From: Leptospira interrogans serovar Manilae
GTDB taxonomy: Bacteria > Spirochaetota > Leptospiria > Leptospirales > Leptospiraceae
Length of the DNA stretch: 64,000 nt
NCBI GenBank assembly: GCA_945887855.1
Contig: CAMCZP010000009.1
Location: forward strand, 1-64,000
Reading direction: 5' to 3'
Shown: positions 10,392 through 20,245 of the stretch, in pieces
Layout of the letters: every line of letters starts with the position of its first letter
Numbering within the stretch: the first letter of the stretch is position 1
Program-made: the position numbers and the translations under genes
The notes under the pieces: generated by a model
Database searches by the model: none
The model's input: the letters and a program-made list of their open reading frames with translations, nothing else
What the model was told of the DNA's origin: nothing

Positions 10392-11498
10392 TTTTAAAAG
10401 TTTTTGTCGATCCTCTTTTGAAATATTTTTAAAATTTCTAATTTCATCATGAAATCTTTTTAAATCATATCCAGATTTTTGGTACTGATCTTGAAAAAAT
10501 TTTTCTCCAGAGTTGTACCTAAGTACTCCAAGAAAAGTTTCATTGTTTATGATTGCTTTATGAAAATTTTTAGTATTTACAAATTCAAATTTTGATGTTT
10601 TTTCAAGAATTTTAGTCCTAAATTCTTCTATAAACATTTTTTTATCCTTTAACTTATCCTCATCTGAAAGATTACTTTCATATAAAATTTTTAGTTTTTC
10701 TCCGTACTCTTTTACTATTTCAAAAATTATTTTTTTCTCTATCTTAGTTACATTTCTCTTTTTCATTATTTCATTTGAAGATTGGTTGTTAATTGTTTCA
10801 TAGTACTTCATTGTACCAATTTCTTCAATAAAACTTGCATAAGACTCATTGAAATCAGAGTCTCCATTAAAATAAACCGTGCTATGTGCCATCTCATGAA
10901 ATACAAGTGCAATTAACTCATCATCACGTAATCTCAATTGTGGTGAAAGCAGAGGATCTGAGAACCATCCTAATGTTGAGTAACCTGACGTAATACGTAA
11001 TCTTGTATCCAATCCTTTTTGGATCAAAGTATTTTCTTCCTCTCTTGCTTTTTGTATGTCAAAAAAACCTTTATAAGGAACATTCCCTACAATTGGAAAC
11101 CACCATGTATAAGATTCAAATTTTAATGGATACGAAGCAGTGATATGCCAACCTACTTCATCTCTATCTAATTTCGTATAATATTCAAAACCACCTTCTG
11201 GATTTAGATATAAATCACTAGATGCAAACCTACGAGCATTGTGTATCAATTGAAATTTATTTTTCAACATGTCATCAGTTGTTGATGTCAAAATAGTAGA
11301 GATCTTTTCTCTTTTCCAAAGTATTTCAGATTGACCAATAGCTAGATGACTCAAGTATCCCAAACAATTTGTTAACAAAAGAGAGAAAAAAAATAGATAA
11401 AAATATATTATAAATATTTTTTTTACATAAATATTTTTTTCAAAAAAAATCCGACTCATTTTTGAAATTCTCTCAACAATAAAACTCTTTTTACTCAT
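10386..11498 (-). CDS. Predicted lipoprotein aminopeptidase (COG4324/PF10023-like)
   Basis: Signal with lipobox LLLTNC; zinc-peptidase motif HEMAHSTVYFNGDSDFNESYASFIEEIG. Start uncertain (11624, 11498 or 11459). Confidence 0.78.
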   Translation of the reverse strand: MSKKSFIVERISKMSRIFFEKNIYVKKIFIIYFYLFFFSLLLTNCLGYLSHLAIGQSEILWKREKISTILTSTTDDMLKNKFQLIHNARRFASSDLYLNPEGGFEYYTKLDRDEVGWHITASYPLKFESYTWWFPIVGNVPYKGFFDIQKAREEENTLIQKGLDTRLRITSGYSTLGWFSDPLLSPQLRLRDDELIALVFHEMAHSTVYFNGDSDFNESYASFIEEIGTMKYYETINNQSSNEIMKKRNVTKIEKKIIFEIVKEYGEKLKILYESNLSDEDKLKDKKMFIEEFRTKILEKTSKFEFVNTKNFHKAIINNETFLGVLRYNSGEKFFQDQYQKSGYDLKRFHDEIRNFKNISKEDRQKLLKL

Positions 11499-11765
11499 AT
11501 TACACCATTCACCTAAAACATGTTTATGGGGAAAAAGAGTACAAACTTGATAAATATTTGTAACAGTCATAGAGAATTTTCCCCGGTTCCCTTTTACATA
11601 ATTCATTATAATTTCCTTATCCATTTTTAAAAAGAACTATTGTTAAATATTTTTATTTTTGGAAAGTATAAGTTTAAGTGATCTAATCTTCATTGAAGAG
11701 GAGTATAGTTTTTTTATTTGTATTTTAGCGTCTATTTTTGCAAAGTGGCACTAGGGAGATATTAA

Positions 11766-13043
11766 ATGTCTAACAAAGCAGAATTGATTATCGATGGAAA
11801 AAAAATCGAACTAGATATAATTCAGGGAAATGATGGTAAATCTGGTATAGATATATCCACTCTTTACGATAAGACAGGTTATGTTGCAGTTGATCCCGGT
11901 TTTTTTAACACTGCAGTAGGAAAAAGTCGAGTTTCTAGAAGAGACTCTGAAAAAGGTGAGCTTACATACAGAGGCTATTCCGTAAAAGACCTTGTAGACA
12001 ACTCAACATTTGTAGAAACAGCATACCTACTCATCTATGGTGATCTTCCTAATAAAGAACAACTCAGTGATTTTTCTAAAAGGCTTTCCAAACATTCAAT
12101 GATACACGAAGATATGATCAATCTCTTTGATGGATTCCCTGGGAAAGCACATCCTTTAGCAGTTCTCTCTACTATGGTCATGTCACTCTCAAGTTATTAT
12201 TCTGCTGAATATGAAGAATCAGTTGACAAAGGTGTAGATCATATATCAAGACTATTAGCAAAAGTTAGAACTATAGCAGCTTTTTCATATAAAAGAATGA
12301 TAGGAAAACCTTTTGTATATCCTGTAGACAAACTCCCCTACTGCACTAATTTTCTATATATGTTATTCTCTCTTCCCGCAGAGCCTTTTGAAGTGGATCC
12401 ATACCATGAAAAGATTCTCAATAAACTCTGGATATTGTATGCAGACCACGAACAAAATGTTGCTGCTACTACAGTTCAGCTAGTTGGATCTACCAAAGCT
12501 AACTTATTTGCTTCTATTAGTGCTGGAATCTCTGCTCTGTGGGGATCTAGAGAAGGTGGGCAAAGCGTTGTGGCAATAGAATTAATAGAAGATATTATAA
12601 AAAATAAAAATGATTTTAAATCGACTTTAGATAAATTAAAATCTAGTGGTACACTTCTACAATCAACTATCTTTGGTCATTCTGCATACAAAACAGTAAG
12701 CCCTAGAGCAATAGTAGCAAAAGATATATTTCATGAATTTGCATCTAAATATAAAACTGATATCACAGAAACTGCATTAAAGATTGAAGAGTATACACTC
12801 AACGATCCATATTTTAAAGAAAATAATCTATATCCAAATTTAGAATTCTACAGTGGTATTATCTTTTATACAATGGGAATACCTAAAAATATGTTTACAC
12901 TTATGCAAGCCATTGGAAAACTCCCGGGATGGTTAGCACACTGGAGAGAATTAAGAATTAGTAGTGATTCAAAGAAAGCTAGACCCAGACAAATCTATTC
13001 TGGTGAAATGAATAGATCCTATACTCCTATCGAAAAGAGGTAA
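11766..13043 (+). CDS. Citrate synthase family protein with altered active-site motifs
   Basis: Full-length GltA-like: YADHEQNVAATTVQLVGSTKANLFASISAGISALWG, LNDPYFKENNLYPNLEFYSGI, LAHWRELRISSDSKKARPRQIYSG; but SREGGQS replaces HGGAN. Confidence 0.9.
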   Translation: MSNKAELIIDGKKIELDIIQGNDGKSGIDISTLYDKTGYVAVDPGFFNTAVGKSRVSRRDSEKGELTYRGYSVKDLVDNSTFVETAYLLIYGDLPNKEQLSDFSKRLSKHSMIHEDMINLFDGFPGKAHPLAVLSTMVMSLSSYYSAEYEESVDKGVDHISRLLAKVRTIAAFSYKRMIGKPFVYPVDKLPYCTNFLYMLFSLPAEPFEVDPYHEKILNKLWILYADHEQNVAATTVQLVGSTKANLFASISAGISALWGSREGGQSVVAIELIEDIIKNKNDFKSTLDKLKSSGTLLQSTIFGHSAYKTVSPRAIVAKDIFHEFASKYKTDITETALKIEEYTLNDPYFKENNLYPNLEFYSGIIFYTMGIPKNMFTLMQAIGKLPGWLAHWRELRISSDSKKARPRQIYSGEMNRSYTPIEKR

Positions 13044-13097
13044 ATTTATTTATTAAAATTTCATTTCTTTTAAATTCACCTTATACTACATACCAAG

Positions 13098-13140
13098 CCA
13101 AAATCTATTTTGCAATGCAACAATAGATTTTGGTAGTCTT
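13098..13140 (+). terminator. Putative intrinsic terminator after the citrate synthase gene
   Basis: CCAAAATCTATT (13098-13109) pairs exactly with AATAGATTTTGG (13122-13133), then TAGTCTT. Confidence 0.6.
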
Positions 13141-13238
13141 TTAAATTTTTAAAATTACATCTCTGTTTTTTTATATTGAAATGCGATTATACTTATCTTA
13201 TACTAGTTAATACAATTGTTTATTCATGAAAATATAAT

Positions 13239-15317
13239 ATGATTCTTAGAAATTCTTTAATAGCATTTGGGATATTCTTCCCTCTAAATTATTTACTGGT
13301 CTGGTTTTTTAATGGATCTTCAATTTTAGATTTTTCTGAGAAATTAATTCTATCTATTCTCAGTTTTTCAATTGCTTATCGAATCAATTCAAAAACAAAT
13401 AATGAAACAAAAGAGTACTTAAATATTGGAGTAATTTTCCTATTTATTATTTCCTATTATTCTATTTATAAAACTTATATATATAACTATTCAATTGAGT
13501 ATGTTATAATTAGTTTATTTATTTTTCTTTTAAGTTCTATTTCTATTACAAATAAACTTATCTTATTTATTTATACTACTTTATCTTTTATAGGAAATTT
13601 CATAGCTTCTTCACTTATTTTACAAAGAGAACAGGTTATTAGTATTACGATTACCTCATTTTTATCATTTTCATTTTTATATTTAATTTTATATAATATA
13701 ATAACTGAAAAAGAATTAATTTTTATTGATCAGGATTATATAAGAAGTAGTACTTTTGATTCTAATTCAGGCATTTTGATTACTGATAAATTTGATAAAA
13801 TTTTATATGCAAACCCAGCTGCCTGCGAGTTGATCTCAGGAAATTTTAATCCTGATTTTTTAATGGGAACAAAAATTGAACTACCCATTGAGAGTAAGAA
13901 CAAGTTATTAGGTACTCCCACAAATATAGATCTAAAAGAGAACAAACACATAGAGGTTCAATTTACTAAAGTTATTTGGAACCAAGAGATATGTTTTCTA
14001 ATTCAACTAAAAGATCTAACAAAACAATATGAATCAGAATTAAAATTAAAGCACAATAATTATTTACTATCACAAACTTTAGAATATTCTAAAGATGGAA
14101 TCTTAAGTTTAGATCAAAATGGAATTGTAATTTATGCTAATCCTAATGCACATAAATTTTTATCTACAAACACTGAAGAGCTTTTAGGAACTCATTTCCA
14201 ATCCTTACTAAAATCCTCATCATTTGATGCAGAAAATGAAGATTCTAATACCCATCCCATTCAATTTACCTTTTCAGAGGGAAGAAGTTATACAATTTCT
14301 AAAGAGATTTTTTGGCGACCCAATGGTACTCATTTTATTGCGGAGTATTCAATCTCACCTATTTTAAATGAATCCAAAATCGATGGTGCTGTTCTTATTT
14401 TTCGAGATGTTTCTATCAAAAAAGAAAAAGAAGAATCGGAAGAAAAATATAAAAATGAATTACTTCATCTCACTTACAGTGCTAATAAATTTCTTGAAAT
14501 ACTAGATGAAAGTGACCTTTATACATTTATAGCCTTTGAGATGAATAGGTTTTTCCCTAATTCATCTCTCATAATCAATCTTTACGACCCCCTCTCTAAC
14601 TTTTTTACAACAGTCTCTTATTCTGGCTTTGAATCAAAAATGAATGACATTTATTTACTATTGGGGCGAGATTTTAAAGGATTGAAGTACACAGATGAAA
14701 CATTTGAACCTGAAAATCAAAAGGTCATTTCAACATCTACTCTTTTTGGATTGAAATATGGAAACTTCAATAGAAAGATTTGTTCTCAAATAGAACTAAT
14801 CACAGAATGCAAACAAGTATATAGTATTCCATTCTTTTATAAATCTGTCTTTCTGGGGAACTGCATTCTTTTTTTTAAGGATGAATCATTTGAAATAACG
14901 GGAACTCTTGAAGTGTTTCAAAACCAAGTTTCCGTAAATCTATTCAAAAAAGTTAGTATGAAGCATCTCTTCAGGGATCGTTTGAGAGAGGAATCACTTA
15001 TCCAAGCTATGTCTTTTCTCTATACTGAAATTAGCCCTGAAGGTTATATTTTATATGCAAACCCCGCATTCTTAAACATTTCAGGATACTCTTTGCAGGA
15101 GCTTCTTGGAAAAAGCGTATGGAGTCTTCTTATACCGGAAGCTACCCTAGAAGAAGTAGATAGATTCCGCTCAAAAATACAAAATCATCCTATACTAAAT
15201 TTTAAATCATCGTTTTACACAAGAGGATTGGGTTCTATTCCAATAACCTGGGATTGGATTTTCCGAAAAAATGAAGGTGGGGATGGAGAAATCATTTCGG
15301 GAATCGGAAGAAATTGA
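13239..15317 (+). CDS. Membrane PAS-domain sensor protein without visible output domain
   Basis: N-terminal hydrophobic segments; PAS-like repeats (DKILYANPAACELISGNF, NGIVIYANPNAHKFLSTNTEELLGTHF, EGYILYANPAFLNISGYSLQELLGKSVWSLL); ends SGIGRN*. Confidence 0.85.
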   Translation: MILRNSLIAFGIFFPLNYLLVWFFNGSSILDFSEKLILSILSFSIAYRINSKTNNETKEYLNIGVIFLFIISYYSIYKTYIYNYSIEYVIISLFIFLLSSISITNKLILFIYTTLSFIGNFIASSLILQREQVISITITSFLSFSFLYLILYNIITEKELIFIDQDYIRSSTFDSNSGILITDKFDKILYANPAACELISGNFNPDFLMGTKIELPIESKNKLLGTPTNIDLKENKHIEVQFTKVIWNQEICFLIQLKDLTKQYESELKLKHNNYLLSQTLEYSKDGILSLDQNGIVIYANPNAHKFLSTNTEELLGTHFQSLLKSSSFDAENEDSNTHPIQFTFSEGRSYTISKEIFWRPNGTHFIAEYSISPILNESKIDGAVLIFRDVSIKKEKEESEEKYKNELLHLTYSANKFLEILDESDLYTFIAFEMNRFFPNSSLIINLYDPLSNFFTTVSYSGFESKMNDIYLLLGRDFKGLKYTDETFEPENQKVISTSTLFGLKYGNFNRKICSQIELITECKQVYSIPFFYKSVFLGNCILFFKDESFEITGTLEVFQNQVSVNLFKKVSMKHLFRDRLREESLIQAMSFLYTEISPEGYILYANPAFLNISGYSLQELLGKSVWSLLIPEATLEEVDRFRSKIQNHPILNFKSSFYTRGLGSIPITWDWIFRKNEGGDGEIISGIGRN

Positions 15318-15377
15318 AAAGTTCTTTTTAAATAAAAAATACAGATAAATCTGGTAAAAAAAGAAACGAGGCACCCT

Positions 15378-16490
15378 TTGGAATCTCTAAAATCTACTCC
15401 TCTAAACTCATACCACAGAGAATTAAATGCTAAAATGGTTCCATTTGGTGGTTGGGACATGCCTGTCCAATACACAGGTATTGTCGATGAACATATAAAT
15501 ACTAGAACCCAAGCTGGGCTTTTTGATGTTTCCCACATGGGAGAAATTTTTATTGAAGGGAAAAAGGATATCATTCTACCCTTTTTGGAAAAAGTGACCT
15601 GTAACTTAATTGGTTCTATGAAAGAGGGACAAGTTCAATACAATGCAATTTTAAATGAATCTGGAGGCTTGGTAGATGATATCACCCTCTATAAATTTCA
15701 TGAAGAAAAATACATGATCTGCTCAAATGCTTCAAACTATGAAAATGTATATAATCATCTCCAACTATTTAATCCAGGATGCTCTATTCTAAATGCCAGT
15801 AGCTCTTATCACCAAATAGCTATCCAAGGTCCCAAAGCAGATGAAATTTTTTCTACTTACTTAGGCAAGTCTTTTTCAGATATTTTCTATTACCATTTCA
15901 AAGAAGTAGCATATAAAAATGAAAATATAATTGTATCACGAACTGGTTATACAGGAGAAGATGGCTTTGAAATATATACTTCTATCAATCTTGGTATACA
16001 AATTTGGAAAGAGCTTTTAAATATGGGTTCAAAGTTTGGGCTAAAACCAGTTGGTTTAGGAGCTAGGGATACATTGAGAATAGAAGCAAAATATCCACTC
16101 TATGGACATGAATTAAATATGAATTTAAGCCCCGTCCAATCAGGTATAGGATGGATAGTAAAATCAAAAGAAACTAAATTTTTTAATTATGATAAAATTA
16201 TAGATGAAAAGAAAAATGGAAGTGATGTTTCTATTTTTGGCATATATTTAGATGAAGCTGGTGTTTTACGTGAAAACTATCCTGTCTTTTTGGAATCTGG
16301 TAAACAAATCGGATCCACCACTTCAGGAACATACTCCCCCTCCCTTAAAAAAGGAATAGGACTGGCTCTTTTAAATACTTCAGATATTAAAAATATTGAT
16401 CATATTCTTGTAGAGATCAGAGGGGAAAAGAAAAAAGCTGTTATCAATAGAGGTTCTTTTATCAACGGTAGTATTAAAAAAAATAAATAG
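15378..16490 (+). CDS. gcvT: Glycine cleavage system T protein (aminomethyltransferase)
   Basis: [70 protein letters not shown] start. Confidence 0.96.
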   Translation: MESLKSTPLNSYHRELNAKMVPFGGWDMPVQYTGIVDEHINTRTQAGLFDVSHMGEIFIEGKKDIILPFLEKVTCNLIGSMKEGQVQYNAILNESGGLVDDITLYKFHEEKYMICSNASNYENVYNHLQLFNPGCSILNASSSYHQIAIQGPKADEIFSTYLGKSFSDIFYYHFKEVAYKNENIIVSRTGYTGEDGFEIYTSINLGIQIWKELLNMGSKFGLKPVGLGARDTLRIEAKYPLYGHELNMNLSPVQSGIGWIVKSKETKFFNYDKIIDEKKNGSDVSIFGIYLDEAGVLRENYPVFLESGKQIGSTTSGTYSPSLKKGIGLALLNTSDIKNIDHILVEIRGEKKKAVINRGSFINGSIKKNK

Positions 16491-16498
16491 GTGTGTCT

Positions 16499-16882
16499 AT
16501 GAATGTACTTGAAAACTTAAAATATACAGAAAAACATGAATGGGTAAAGATAGAAGGTAATACAGCTCTAATTGGTATTACAGATTATGCTCAAAATGCA
16601 TTAGGAGATCTTGTTTTTATCCAACTTCCTAAAATTGGCAAAAAATATTCCAGAGGGGATAGCTGTGTTACGCTTGAATCCGTTAAAGCTGCAGAAGATG
16701 TCTATACTCCTATAAGTGGTGAAGTGAGTGAAGTAAATCCAGCTGTAGAGAAAGATCCATCATTAGTCAATAAAAATGCATATGAGTCTTGGATGGTAAA
16801 ACTCATCAATTTTAATCCAAGTGATTTAAATTCTCTCTTATCCTCAGAAGCCTATAAAGATCTTTTAAAAGGACTATCTTAA
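16499..16882 (+). CDS. gcvH: Glycine cleavage system H protein
   Basis: YTEKHEWVKIEGNTALIGITDYAQNALGDLVFIQLP; lipoyl-Lys motif TLESVKAAEDVYTPISGEV. Confidence 0.96.
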   Translation: MNVLENLKYTEKHEWVKIEGNTALIGITDYAQNALGDLVFIQLPKIGKKYSRGDSCVTLESVKAAEDVYTPISGEVSEVNPAVEKDPSLVNKNAYESWMVKLINFNPSDLNSLLSSEAYKDLLKGLS

Positions 16883-16892
16883 TCCAAAACTA

Positions 16893-18590
16893 ATGAAGTG
16901 TTTTTTTTGCGGCTTTGAGAATCCTGAAAAGGTAAAGTTTTGTGGTGACTGTGGTAATAGTCTCACAGGATCAAATCCGAAGTATGACAAAAAAGACTCC
17001 GACTTAGAAATGCTGAACCAACACCTTTCTCCTAAATTTGTCTTAGAGAAAAAGATAGGAAAAGGTGGAATGGCTAGCGTTTATCTAGGTGACCAAACAA
17101 CTCTTCAAAGAAAGATTGTTGTTAAAATACTAAACGAAGATATATCTCCCGATGAAGAAATAAGAGGTAGATTCCTACTAGAAGCAAGAGTCCCAGCAAA
17201 ATTAAAACACAGTAATATTGTTGAAATCATAGATGTAGGGATTTGTAACGACAGACCATACTATATTATGGAATATGCATCTGGGGGCTCTTTAGCAGAA
17301 AAAGTAAAAAAATATAAGGATAAAAAAGTTCAATTCCCCTTTAGGGAATCCCTTGAAATTATAGCCAAAATTTTAGATGCTTTAAATTATTGTCATACAA
17401 ATGATTTATTCTCCCATAGAGATATCAAGCCTGCTAATATAATGTTTAGATCTAATGGTGAGCCTATCATAGTAGACTTTGGAATTGTCAAAACTTCAGA
17501 TGCATCAATAACAAGAACACGTATGACAATGGGAACTGCTAATTATATGAGTCCCGAGCAATGCCAGGGATTAAAAGACATAGATGGAAGAAGCGACATT
17601 TATTCTGTTGGTATAATGTTGTATGAGCTCTTAGCAGGAGAGCTCCCATTCAAAGGTGATACGGGCTTATCTATCATGATCAAGCAAGTAAAAGAAAAGC
17701 TCCCCAGTCTATTGGAAACCATTAAGAATAAAACAGATAAACCTGATCCAGAGTTTTTAAAATCTGTAGATAAAATTGAAAAAATCATCCAAAAAGCATG
17801 TCATAAAAATAGAAAAAAAAGATTCCAGAGTGCTGGAGACTTTGAAAGAGACCTACTAGAAGTTGCTGGAACAAAATTCAATTTAATCCCTGTTAGAGAA
17901 TCTAACTTCCAACTTTCATGGGGCTTGGTATTTGCCTTTTTATTTTTGGGTCTAGGAATGGGAGCATTTTTGGTCTATAAGGTTGTCCTTGAAACACCAA
18001 AGTATGGATTCCAAATAGATTCTGTGCCTCCCGGTGCAACTGTTATAGACCAACAAACAGGTAAAATTGAGGGGAATACGCCTTTTAGGGATTCCAAACC
18101 AGAAAAAGGTATCTATACTTTTAAGATTATACTAGATGGCTATGAACCCGAATCTACTATTCTCCGATTGACCAATCCCGGAAAAACTGAAACTACTCTG
18201 CTTGAGCTTCGAAAATCTTATGGCAGGGGAGAAACAGCTTCTAATTTCCAAACAGAATTGATTGGAAAAGAAGGGAATCCCTCCATCCAGACACAAACAT
18301 TTGGTGCAAATGGATTGAATTGGCAGGCTGGGGATATCAGGCGAATGAATTGGTACTCAGCAGTATCATATTGTAAAAATAATGGGATGCGACTCCCATC
18401 AAAGTCAGAGTTAAAACATGGTTTTGATTCCAAAACAAGAGCTCTCCTTGCATCTCCCTGCTGTGAGTATTGGTCTTCCACTACCCATGAGGATGATCCA
18501 AGTCATGCCTATAATATAAATGTTGGAAATTTAGAATCTTACTTTTCTTCTAAAACAAATCTATTTTATGTAAGATGCGTTTCTAAATAA
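16893..18590 (+). CDS. Zn-ribbon Ser/Thr protein kinase with TM, PEGA-like and C-terminal DUF1566/Lcl-like domain
   Basis: CFFCGFENPEKVKFCGDCG ribbon; IGKGGMASVYLG, HRDIKPANIMF, DFGIVK kinase motifs; TM ~aa 340-360; PEGA-like GFQIDSVPPGATVIDQQTGKIEGNTPF; C-terminal MNWYSAVSYCKNNGMRLPSKSELK...YWSSTT...FYVRCVSK. Confidence 0.9.
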   Translation: MKCFFCGFENPEKVKFCGDCGNSLTGSNPKYDKKDSDLEMLNQHLSPKFVLEKKIGKGGMASVYLGDQTTLQRKIVVKILNEDISPDEEIRGRFLLEARVPAKLKHSNIVEIIDVGICNDRPYYIMEYASGGSLAEKVKKYKDKKVQFPFRESLEIIAKILDALNYCHTNDLFSHRDIKPANIMFRSNGEPIIVDFGIVKTSDASITRTRMTMGTANYMSPEQCQGLKDIDGRSDIYSVGIMLYELLAGELPFKGDTGLSIMIKQVKEKLPSLLETIKNKTDKPDPEFLKSVDKIEKIIQKACHKNRKKRFQSAGDFERDLLEVAGTKFNLIPVRESNFQLSWGLVFAFLFLGLGMGAFLVYKVVLETPKYGFQIDSVPPGATVIDQQTGKIEGNTPFRDSKPEKGIYTFKIILDGYEPESTILRLTNPGKTETTLLELRKSYGRGETASNFQTELIGKEGNPSIQTQTFGANGLNWQAGDIRRMNWYSAVSYCKNNGMRLPSKSELKHGFDSKTRALLASPCCEYWSSTTHEDDPSHAYNINVGNLESYFSSKTNLFYVRCVSK

Positions 18591-18691
18591 TTAAAATATG
18601 AGTGCATTTTAAAAATTAAATATTTATATGAAAAATAAAAAGGTTCATTCCTCAAAAAACGATAATAAACTATATGCAGGAGATTTTAAAA

Positions 18692-19276
18692 ATGAATAGA
18701 ATTAGCATCATATTAATCTGTTCTCTAAGTATCACACCATTTGTTACATTTGCTTCCGAAGTTAAAGAAGAAGAAAAGCCGCAACCCAAATTCTCCTTAA
18801 ACTCAAATGAGGATGTATTTAAAAATGTAGTCAATGGCGACATTGGAGGATTGAAAAGAGCCTTAAAAGGTGGAGGGGATCCCAATGGACGAGTACGAGA
18901 TCTAACTCCCCTAATGATTGCAGCGGGAACAGGCAATAAAGACATAATCACCGTACTTATAGAAAACAATGCAGATATAAATGCAAAGGGTGACCATGGT
19001 AAAACAGCTCTCACAATAGCCCTTCGTAGAAATAACCTCCAAACTGCGCAGGTCCTCATTGAGAAAGGTGCTGATGTCAACACTAGAGATGACAAAGGCG
19101 TTACTCCCCTCATGTGGGCTACCTATGAAGGTAGATTGGAAACAGTTAAATTCATTCTCCAAAATAAAGGCGATGTCAATGCATCCAACAATAAGGATCG
19201 AACCGCTTTAAATTATGCCAATGAAAGAAACCTAAAAGATATCATTGCTGCCCTCAAACAAGCTGGAGCAGAATAA
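18692..19276 (+). CDS. Exported ankyrin-repeat protein
   Basis: Signal peptide; repeats DLTPLMIAAGTGNKDIITVLIENNADINAKGDHGKTALTIALRRNNLQTAQVLIEKGADVNTRDDKGVTPLMWATYEG. Confidence 0.92.
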   Translation: MNRISIILICSLSITPFVTFASEVKEEEKPQPKFSLNSNEDVFKNVVNGDIGGLKRALKGGGDPNGRVRDLTPLMIAAGTGNKDIITVLIENNADINAKGDHGKTALTIALRRNNLQTAQVLIEKGADVNTRDDKGVTPLMWATYEGRLETVKFILQNKGDVNASNNKDRTALNYANERNLKDIIAALKQAGAE

Positions 19277-19529
19277 TCTAAATCAATCGGAATTAGTGCA
19301 ATGCTTTGTAATAATTCCGAGAACTTTTTCTTATTTGAATCCTTTGAAACAACCCTATAAATCATTATTTGCATATCTCCTCTCTTCTTTTCTAATACTT
19401 TGTACTATCCTAAATTGTGTTACAGTTCCAGAAGAAGAGCAAATTCCTGAAGACTCTTTGGTAGAGGACGAGAAAGAGGAATCCAGTTCACTTAATTTTA
19501 ATCATTTTAGGATGAATTTTAAGCCTTAA
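19245..19529 (+). CDS. Possible small lipoprotein
   Basis: Hydrophobic stretch ending LCTILNC (lipobox-like) then acidic EEEQIPEDSLVEDEKEE; overlaps ankyrin gene, true start unclear. Confidence 0.35.
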   Translation: MLPSNKLEQNNLNQSELVQCFVIIPRTFSYLNPLKQPYKSLFAYLLSSFLILCTILNCVTVPEEEQIPEDSLVEDEKEESSSLNFNHFRMNFKP

Positions 19530-19693
19530 TATTCATCTTTTCTTCCATGATTTCATATTTTGCTTACTTATTAAGCAAATCCTTTGTTTTTAGGTAAGAA
19601 TATAGCTATAAATTTTGTTTAATTAGTTGGCATAGTTTATGCAGTGTATTTATTAGATAAATTTTGAAAGCTACGCAAATGAGGACAATTACC

Positions 19694-20020
19694 ATGAATT
19701 CAATCTTAAAAATTACAGCATCTATGCTCCTACTCTTTTCACTCAGTTCCGTAATGGCAGTCAGTGAAGAAACAGAGACAAAATTATTAGAGCAAGCACT
19801 TGTAGAAGGTGCAGTTACAAAAGAGCAAAAAACTGCTATCAATCGTTACTTCATCAACATCGCTTCCCAAAAACAAAGAGAAGCAACTCGATATAGAGAA
19901 ATGGCTGAGATTGGTAGAGGTGGAAAAGTAGCTTCCCAAGCATTTAAAAAACAAGAACTCCTAAAGAGAGCTGATTCCTTAGAAGCAGAAGCTAATTCTT
20001 ACAAAGTACTTTCCATTTAA
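19694..20020 (+). CDS. Small exported hypothetical protein
   Basis: MNSILKITASMLLLFSLSSVMA signal peptide; helical charged mature region; terminator immediately downstream. Confidence 0.75.
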   Translation: MNSILKITASMLLLFSLSSVMAVSEETETKLLEQALVEGAVTKEQKTAINRYFINIASQKQREATRYREMAEIGRGGKVASQAFKKQELLKRADSLEAEANSYKVLSI

Positions 20021-20031
20021 TTCTCTTTCAT

Positions 20032-20060
20032 AAAAAGCAGGATTCACTCCTGCTTTTTTT
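20032..20060 (+). terminator. Rho-independent terminator
   Basis: AAAAAGCAGGA-TTCAC-TCCTGCTTTTTTT: perfect 11-bp stem, 5-nt loop, T tract. Confidence 0.88.
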
Positions 20061-20245
20061 ATGTTTGAACCTTTCTATATATAAAACCTTTACATTCCAT
20101 CCTAACGTAAACTAACAAACTCCTTCTTATCTTACATTCTTTAACCCTTGGATATTTCTTTTTGAGAGGCCAAAATAAATATCAATTGAAATCTCATTAT
20201 TTGAAGTTGGAATGGCGATAGGGCCACAAATGAATCGGAGACAAA

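Noticed and set aside
15318-15377. Glycine riboswitch upstream of gcvT
   Set aside because: Only 60 nt between genes, too short for a glycine aptamer, and no recognisable conserved core.
19560-19585. Short palindrome GCTTACTTATTAAGC
   Set aside because: Short, imperfect stem in AT-rich DNA; no T tract and no clear gene context.
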